This document shows, piece after piece, positions 61,301 through 64,000 of a stretch of 64,000 bases of DNA. How positions within the stretch are numbered: the first letter of the stretch is position 1; every line of letters begins with the position of its first letter. The position numbers and the translations under genes are program-made. Source of the stretch: Paragordius varius (taxonomy: Eukaryota > Nematomorpha); contig OZ176056.1 in the NCBI GenBank assembly GCA_964247055.1, positions 7,936,001 to 8,000,000 of the forward strand, read 5' to 3'. The notes below the pieces were generated by a model. The model searched no databases. It worked only from the letters and a program-made list of their open reading frames with translations, and had not been told where the DNA came from.

Positions 61301-63761
61301 CCCAATTATTAAAAGTGTAAAATAATTTTTAAAGCATTGACATACATTATTGTCTCCTTTCTGTGGCATATAAAATATAATATATTCTTGTGGATTTTTA
61401 TGAATTAAAAATATTTAAATGGGCAAAAATATCTTTCCGATACCCAAAAAAATTTTTTTGTCTCTTTTATATGACTGCATTAAATTAAAATAATGCTATA
61501 AATAATTTTCGTATGATTTTATTTTTTAGTAATTTTATTACTTTATAATCCTTAAATCTATATTAATTTAGGTACTTAAAACTTTTTTATTATCAATTTT
61601 TTTACAAAAAACTAACTAATTTTCCGTATTTATATATAAGCTTAAAAATGCGTAATAAAAAAACCTTTATATTGACAATATTTGCCAGAATACAGCCAAT
61701 CGCAAGCACATTCTTTCGTATTAGAAGCGAAAACACCCCTACCAGAACAATTGATTTGTCTTTCATCTAATTAGAAATTATTTAAATATTTATGAAATTG
61801 GAATAAATTTTATAAAACTTTTTTTAAATAAAAAGTCGAAAATTTACAAATTATATTCATTGGAAAGCCCATATTAGGGTTTTTAAAAAATTAACCTATT
61901 ACATTAATTGATATGATTAAAGTTTTGGATTTATTTATTTTTAAATTATTCCTTATCAATAATATTATAATAAACCATTGAATGTATTAAAAATTGGATA
62001 ACAATATACTACTACCCCTTATATACATTTAAAATAGAGGAAAAATCGCTAAAATATTTATTTTAAAATGATATATGACTTTAATACTGCAACGTTAATT
62101 AATAAAACCAAAGGGTATATACCATTTACACTTCAACCTTGAACAATTCAAATTCACTCTCAAATAAATTATTTGTTTTCAAGATTAAAAATTACCTATA
62201 TTTTTTTAACATTTAAAAAATAAAATTTGAAACTTTAAATAATACTGAAAAAAACAATAAACTAAATCATAAAGATATATTTTATATAAATAATGAGTTA
62301 TAATCCGAAAACGCATAATTTGTTTTTAGGGTTAAAATTGTTCAAGGGTGAGTTTAATTTGTTAATGGTAAATATATAAAATAAACACAAAATATTAAGT
62401 TTTAAAACGACAAAAAAATAAGCCAATAATTAATATTTTAAAATATTAAAAAAAATTAAAATATATAGTTTTTCTAAATGAATAAAACTATGCGAAAAAA
62501 TAATAAAGCGCATATATTCAATAAAATATAATTTTTAATGAAACATAAAAGCATAAAAATGAAATAAAATTTGCAAAAAACCTCAATCTTAAAATATATA
62601 TAAAATACATTATTAAAATAATCAAAACTAATAATTATACTTATATAAATTTCCCAAAAAAAAATTTGAAAAAATCATAAAAACAATACCAAAATAATTT
62701 AAAATAGTAAATATTGCTATAATTATTTTTTTGTAGCCATTTTAAAAATTATAATGGAAAAATCTTGATTAATTCTTTTATAAAATATTTCCCTAAAAAT
62801 ATTCAGTTTTAACAATAAATTTCTAACTATTTCCTGTATAAAAAAAATCAAAATTATATACCCTCAACCAATTGAACCCGGGCACAAGAATGGGAAACAA
62901 TGTTTCCATTTCCAAACGAAGTGCTAAGCCTAAGGACACAAAAAGGCCGACACGATTTTAGGGCTGTAATAGAGACGGGTTGAGGTATTTCAATTTCATA
63001 CAATGTTGCACTGCAAACAAAAAAAAGGTTAAAATATAAAAAGACTTTAATTTTAATTTTTTTAAAAAAAGAAAATAAAAATTGATAAAGTTTATTAGTA
63101 GAGTCTTACATATTATTTAAATAAATATTTTGCGAATTGAGACGGGTTGAGATATATCATTTTCATACAATATTGTTCTGCAAAGAAAGAAAAAAATTTT
63201 AATTTTAAAATGACTTTAGTTTTAATTTTAATTTTAAAAAATAAATAAAAATTGATAAAGTTTATTAGTAAATTCTTAAATATTATCTAAATATTTTTCG
63301 CTAATTGAGATGGGTTGAGATATATCGATTTCATACAATGTTGCACTGACTGTGGTTATAAAAAATTAGAAATTTTGAAAAATATATTGTTAATTTTTAT
63401 ATAAGAAAAATTTTAAAAAGATCAATTAGAAATTATTTATCAAAATTAGTTTATTTGTCTATAAAAAAAATGTGAATAAATATAAAACAATAAAATTATT
63501 TAAAATCGCCACATAGGCAGAGAGTTACCCGGATATCACTTTTCAATAGAATTTAAATAGATATCTTTTTGATCAAAATAATTTAGATTAAACTTTATTA
63601 ACATGCAGTAAAATTATTTCAAATTAAAATTTGCAATATACATACTCAGTAGCGACAGAAACCGTATTTAAATCGCCCAAGTTTCGTTTTGACGTTAGGG
63701 GTGTCAGTGTATTAACTATGCCTGGATGATTGTAATTCCACATTTCCAATTGAATCCCATG
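34547..63761 (-). CDS. Large type I membrane protein: EGFx2, DOMONx2, Kunitz, SEA, stalk, TM, long tail (5' end outside window)
   Basis: 34 exons join in phase to 8247 nt (2748 residues plus stop). Order: Cys-containing N-terminal part, two EGF-like modules (~92-176), DOMON 1 (~185-400), DOMON 2 (~505-730), polar linker, Kunitz (1076-1126), polar linker, SEA (~1635-1790), Thr/Ser-rich stalk, one helix (~2250-2273), ~475-residue tail. Exons, 5' to 3': 63646-63761, 62862-63010, 61665-61766, 60612-60776, 60201-60286, 59861-59894, 59454-59621, 58665-58815, 57607-57695, 57142-57214, 56621-56712, 55738-55824, 54540-54816, 53538-53646, 53002-53063, 51797-51991, 50713-50831, 48942-49160, 47650-47840, 46952-47194, 46471-46562, 44787-45160, 44212-44362, 43041-43514, 42352-42648, 41281-41759, 40791-40898, 39918-40022, 39333-39458, 39123-39217, 38976-39037, 37889-38223, 34829-37560, 34547-34636. 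I do not recognise a named orthologue. No signal peptide is visible because the first exons lie beyond 64000. Convergent with ATP13A1. Function unknown; a surface or matrix protein is an inference. Confidence 0.88.
37889..39458 (-). CDS. SEA domain
   Basis: Exons 39333-39458, 39123-39217, 38976-39037 and 37889-38223 join to give [51 protein letters not shown] and [13 protein letters not shown]. The WDPxLSDxxSxxF pattern and the FSPGSIV strand are SEA hallmarks. The autoproteolysis motif of SEA domains is G|S(V/I)VV; here GSIVG (Gly ~1699, Ser ~1700) keeps the cleaved pair. The Ser codon before Pro-Gly is split by an intron. Confidence 0.85.
38578..38790. mobile_element. Hairpin MITE (CTAGAAAGTTATT family)
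   Basis: Long inverted repeat. Left arm TTGCTAGAAAGTTATTCA, then GCCAAATAGTAAATACAAC and GGGCAGTATTATTGGC; right arm is the reverse complement. The arms are ~90 bp with a short loop near 38680-38700. Non-coding. Its left end reappears at 63935-64000. Confidence 0.8.
39918..42648 (-). CDS. Polar linker exons between Kunitz and SEA
   Basis: Exons 42352-42648, 41281-41759, 40791-40898 and 39918-40022 join in phase. Content is Thr/Ser/Pro/Asn-rich without recognisable domains ([29 protein letters not shown]). Exon 39918-40022 has its donor embedded in an (AT)n tract. Likely an extended, glycosylated ectodomain segment. Confidence 0.8.
40023..40790. other. Intron of the minus-strand gene with a worn repeat
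   Basis: The stretch at 40360-40440 (GTTTGAAATCTGAATAAGTT ... AAAAATGCGGTTTGC) resembles 43740-43840 (GTTTGAAATCTAATAAGTTA ... AAAAATGCGTCACCCCTGTA). The latter ends in CACCCCTGTA, the complement of a hAT CAGGGGTG tip. Both are probably old hAT-type MITE fragments. Confidence 0.35.
42122..42335. mobile_element. CAGTATGCATTT mariner-like MITE, copy 6
   Basis: Preceded by TA. Left CAGTATGCATTTAAATGG, right ATTAAAATGCATATT. It ends only ~16 bp from the donor side of exon 42352-42648. Confidence 0.8.
43041..44362 (-). CDS. Kunitz/BPTI domain (split over two exons) and following linker
   Basis: Exon 44212-44362 reads [20 protein letters not shown], then [14 protein letters not shown]. Exon 43041-43514 completes it with [13 protein letters not shown]. 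All six Cys are present and the first-to-last Cys span is 51 residues, as in BPTI. The P1 residue after GPC is Phe, so a chymotrypsin-like target would be expected if it inhibits a protease. The rest of the second exon is a charged, Pro/Asn-rich linker. Confidence 0.93.
43592..43850. mobile_element. Possible hAT-like MITE fragment
   Basis: CTCGGCCGCATGTTGGCCC at the left and CACCCCTGTA at the right are hAT-type terminal and subterminal words, but the arms do not form a clean inverted repeat. Shares its right half with 40360-40440. Confidence 0.35.
44787..47840 (-). CDS. Asn/Gln-rich linker exons
   Basis: Exons 47650-47840, 46952-47194, 46471-46562 and 44787-45160 join in phase and encode low-complexity polar sequence ([30 protein letters not shown]) with several potential N-glycosylation sites. 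No domain recognised. This links DOMON 2 to the Kunitz domain. Confidence 0.8.
45408..45739. mobile_element. 21-bp-unit inverted-repeat element, copy 8
   Basis: Starts AAACCATTCACAGTTCAAA with four antisense units. The right end is worn (GGTGATTTTCATTTGTTCGAG) and lacks the GTAAATGGTATA tip. Followed by a very long (AT)n tract. Confidence 0.75.
45768..45834 (+). repeat. Long (AT)n microsatellite
   Basis: About 33 AT dinucleotides without interruption, in the intron between exons 44787-45160 and 46471-46562. Confidence 0.95.
46008..46192. mobile_element. 21-bp-unit inverted-repeat element, degraded copy 9
   Basis: Starts GATTTCAAATTCAACCTTAA and ends GAATTTGAATTATTCAAGGG, with the conserved TATTAATGATAATTTATATT core. 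Tips missing; set between two (AT)n tracts. Confidence 0.55.
48503..48715. mobile_element. CAGTATGCATTT mariner-like MITE, diverged copy 7
   Basis: TA-flanked CAGTAGGCACTC ... ATTATACTG with worn inner arms (TTGGTCAATTTC; TTGCCAATTGGCCAACTATA). It abuts the next copy, sharing the TA at 48716-48717. Confidence 0.5.
48718..48912. mobile_element. CAGTATGCATTT mariner-like MITE, copy 8
   Basis: Left end worn (TATTCTATTTTAATGGTTGC), right end CATTAAAATGCATACTG followed by TA. Inner blocks GGGCAATTTGCAACACAAC and GTTGCAAATTGCCCCACTA are intact. It ends 30 bp from exon 48942-49160. Confidence 0.8.
48942..54816 (-). CDS. Second DOMON domain
   Basis: Exon 54540-54816 starts with an Asn-rich linker (runs of nine Asn) and ends [17 protein letters not shown]. 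Exon 53538-53646 gives [15 protein letters not shown] and [13 protein letters not shown]. Exon 53002-53063 gives [19 protein letters not shown], the most diagnostic DOMON motif. Exon 51797-51991 gives [17 protein letters not shown] and a Ser-rich insert. Exon 50713-50831 gives [14 protein letters not shown]. Exon 48942-49160 gives [13 protein letters not shown]. The Ser-rich stretch and the Asn tract make it longer than a typical DOMON. For exon 51797-51991 the acceptor at 51992 rather than the one 8 bases downstream is required by phase. Confidence 0.85.
49237..49393. mobile_element. Hairpin MITE (TAAATGGGTATAAATATTT arms)
   Basis: Left arm TTAAATGGGTATAAATATTT, then GGTAAAGAATAGAAAAAACA and GAGCTCTATGG. 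The right arm is the near-perfect reverse complement ending ATACCCATTTAA. About 70-bp arms around a ~25-bp loop. Confidence 0.8.
49446..49690. mobile_element. Non-autonomous hAT-like element
   Basis: Left end CAGGGGGGTGCCCAACATG, then CGGCC. The right end has GGCGGCCCCTGCG. Same type of ends as 9327-9545. No coding content. Confidence 0.5.
49865..50159. mobile_element. 21-bp-unit inverted-repeat element, copy 10
   Basis: Starts TATACCATTTACAATTTAAA and ends TGAACTGTAAATGGTATATA, with three units left and about two on the right. Confidence 0.8.
50962..51230 (-). mobile_element. Second, short Helitron/HINE-like copy
   Basis: Read on the minus strand it starts AAAAATGGAAAATGCTGGCT, matches the left ~90 bases of the 31912 element, and ends with a GC-rich folded segment (CCGAAGGATTTCCTCGG, then GTCTGCGTAGCAGCACGAC) and GCTAG|T. 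The middle differs and holds an 18-base G/C tract instead of the ~300-bp array. Confidence 0.5.
51014..51031 (+). repeat. Poly-G tract, 18 bases
   Basis: Eighteen G inside the short Helitron-like copy. Confidence 0.9.
51521..51776. mobile_element. 21-bp-unit inverted-repeat element, copy 11
   Basis: Starts AAACCATTTACAGTTCAAG and ends GGGTGAATTTGAATTGTAAAT. One or two units per side. It stops ~20 bp from the donor of exon 51797-51991. Confidence 0.75.
52092..52387. mobile_element. 21-bp-unit inverted-repeat element, copy 12
   Basis: Starts TATACCATTTACAGTTCAAA with three antisense units. Right: two sense units and the worn tip GGTGTAAATGATATATA. Confidence 0.85.
53090..53365. mobile_element. 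AAAGACAAATA-family MITE, worn copy
   Basis: AAAAATGAAAATTATAAAGAC at the left and TTACGTTTTATTG at the right, with the shared internal CAAGGTTTAAAAAAGTGTGG. Diverged. Confidence 0.45.
53869..53950. mobile_element. Half copy of the CAGTATGCATTT MITE
   Basis: CAATATGTATTTTAATGG, then TTTCACACTATAATTGGGCC. The right half is not found. Confidence 0.5.
55198..55510. mobile_element. 21-bp-unit inverted-repeat element, copy 13
   Basis: Starts ATATTTACAGTTAAAATTTA and ends TTTGATTTATAAATGGTATA. About three worn units per side. Confidence 0.75.
55738..55824 (-). CDS. Linker exon between the DOMON domains
   Basis: 87 nt, reading [20 protein letters not shown], phase 1 to 1. Polar, probably helical. 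No family recognised. Confidence 0.75.
56621..60286 (-). CDS. First DOMON domain
   Basis: Exon 60201-60286 gives [18 protein letters not shown]. The 34-nt exon 59861-59894 gives [10 protein letters not shown]. Exon 59454-59621 gives [13 protein letters not shown] and matches the DOMON core (L.W.i ... f.l ... t.Wv.fGws). Exons 58665-58815, 57607-57695 and 57142-57214 add [23 protein letters not shown] and MKVMWAIGR, the late DOMON strands. Exon 56621-56712 follows ([13 protein letters not shown]) and begins after a purine-rich, weak acceptor. Exons 60201-60286 and 59861-59894 sum to 120 nt and sit between phase-1 borders, so skipping both keeps the frame but removes the first strands. Confidence 0.75.
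57753..58051. mobile_element. AAAGACAAATA-family MITE, copy 3
   Basis: TA on both sides. Begins CAGTAAAAAATTAAATTTTA and ends TCAATTTTTACTG. The arms carry ATAAAGACAAATATTTTCC and its complement. Best-preserved copy for defining the ends. Confidence 0.75.
58388..58652. mobile_element. 21-bp-unit inverted-repeat element, copy 14
   Basis: Left tip lost into an (AT)n tract; two to three antisense units. Right: one to two sense units ending AAGGGTGTATATATA. It lies 13 bp from the donor of exon 58665-58815. Confidence 0.7.
59028..59342. mobile_element. 21-bp-unit inverted-repeat element, copy 15
   Basis: Starts CCTTTACAATTCAAATTCAC with one antisense unit. Right: five worn sense units and the tip CTGTAAATGATATATA. 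Strong end asymmetry. Confidence 0.8.
60612..61766 (-). CDS. Two EGF-like exons
   Basis: Exon 61665-61766 reads INCSGRGVF, then [16 protein letters not shown], a compact EGF module. Exon 60612-60776 reads [19 protein letters not shown], then [14 protein letters not shown], a six-Cys EGF-like module with the CxCxxGWxGxxC end. Both exons are phase 1-1, the classic symmetric EGF module phase. Confidence 0.88.
62117..62373. mobile_element. 21-bp-unit inverted-repeat element, copy 16
   Basis: Starts TATACCATTTACACTTCAAC and ends GTTAATGGTAAATATA. One to two units per side. Confidence 0.75.
62862..63761 (-). CDS. First two recovered exons of the minus-strand gene (N-terminal part)
   Basis: Exon 63646-63761 begins in phase 0 after an acceptor and reads [20 protein letters not shown]. 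Exon 62862-63010 reads [19 protein letters not shown], then [13 protein letters not shown] and HSCARVQL, giving three cysteines. The alternating pattern suggests beta structure. No known domain recognised. The gene must continue upstream of the window. Confidence 0.75.
62975..63351. repeat. Tandem ~166-bp repeat copying the start of exon 62862-63010
   Basis: GAGACGGGTTGAGGTATTTC, then AATTTCATACAATGTTGCAC (exon start and acceptor, minus strand), recurs at 63139-63182 and 63307-63351, together with the intervening intron sequence AAAATTGATAAAGTTTATTA. The upstream copies hold the exon start but run into stops and have no donor. Confidence 0.8.
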
Positions 63762-63934
63762 CTAATTAATTAAGTTTGAATTTATATGAAAATTTTAAAA
63801 ATAATTCATTAACTCGTAAAGATAAAAAATTTAAACTATAATTTGTCTCGAAATTTAAATAAATGCCTTTTAAAATAAAATTTTATAAAAAGAATTATAT
63901 GTTTTTCTAATAATAAAAAGTCATAGTAAATACA

Positions 63935-64000
63935 GTACGAGCAAGTATATATTTCTAGAAAGTTATTAATTATTGCCAAATAGAATATGCAGTAAAGAAA
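63935..64000. mobile_element. Start of a second CTAGAAAGTTATT hairpin MITE, cut by window end
   Basis: CAAGTATATATTTCTAGAAA, then GTTATTAATTATTGCCAAATA, matches the left arm of the 38578-38790 element. The remainder lies outside the window. Confidence 0.7.

Noticed and set aside
1-64000. LTR retrotransposon, endogenous virus, tRNA or rRNA genes
   Set aside because: I saw no LTR pair, no reverse transcriptase, capsid or envelope motifs, and no convincing tRNA or rRNA sequence on either strand.

Overview
The window is animal nuclear DNA. It is very AT-rich (by eye roughly three quarters to four fifths A+T), has no operons, and carries two intron-rich genes whose exons I could join by splice phase and protein homology. 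It is packed with (AT)n tracts and short non-autonomous DNA transposons. The EGF, DOMON, Kunitz and SEA domains on one membrane protein point to an invertebrate metazoan; I cannot place it more closely from sequence alone.

Layout. 1-4278 is a dead, long-inverted-repeat DNA transposon that holds remains of a hAT transposase and of a DDE_3 (Tc1/mariner-type) transposase. 4279-10045 is mostly empty AT-rich DNA with one orphan exon candidate, a diverged pair of ~365-bp direct repeats and a small hAT-like element. 10046-31199 (+) is a complete ATP13A1 (P5A ATPase) gene: 26 exons, all phases agree, 1275 predicted residues. 31912-34211 is a probable Helitron/HINE-like element with ~300-bp internal tandem repeats, lying between the two convergent genes. 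34547-63761 (-) is a type I membrane protein gene: 34 exons recovered, 2748 residues in hand, the 5' end lying beyond the window. Its order is EGF, EGF, DOMON, DOMON, Kunitz, SEA, Thr/Ser-rich stalk, one membrane helix, ~475-residue cytoplasmic tail.

The two genes converge and need not be functionally linked. ATP13A1 works in the ER membrane, removing misinserted or mistargeted transmembrane helices. The large minus-strand protein should be a cell-surface or cuticle-associated protein, and its SEA domain keeps the start of the self-cleavage motif.

The most unusual points are: two consecutive introns of exactly 27 nt in ATP13A1; tandem copies of the ATP13A1 M3-helix exon, one of which is a complete in-phase cassette; about 17 copies of an inverted-repeat element whose ends are built from variable numbers of a 21-bp palindromic unit, with a sibling element that has the same ends but a different unit; a 34-nt microexon in the DOMON gene; and splice sites that lie directly in (AT)n microsatellites.
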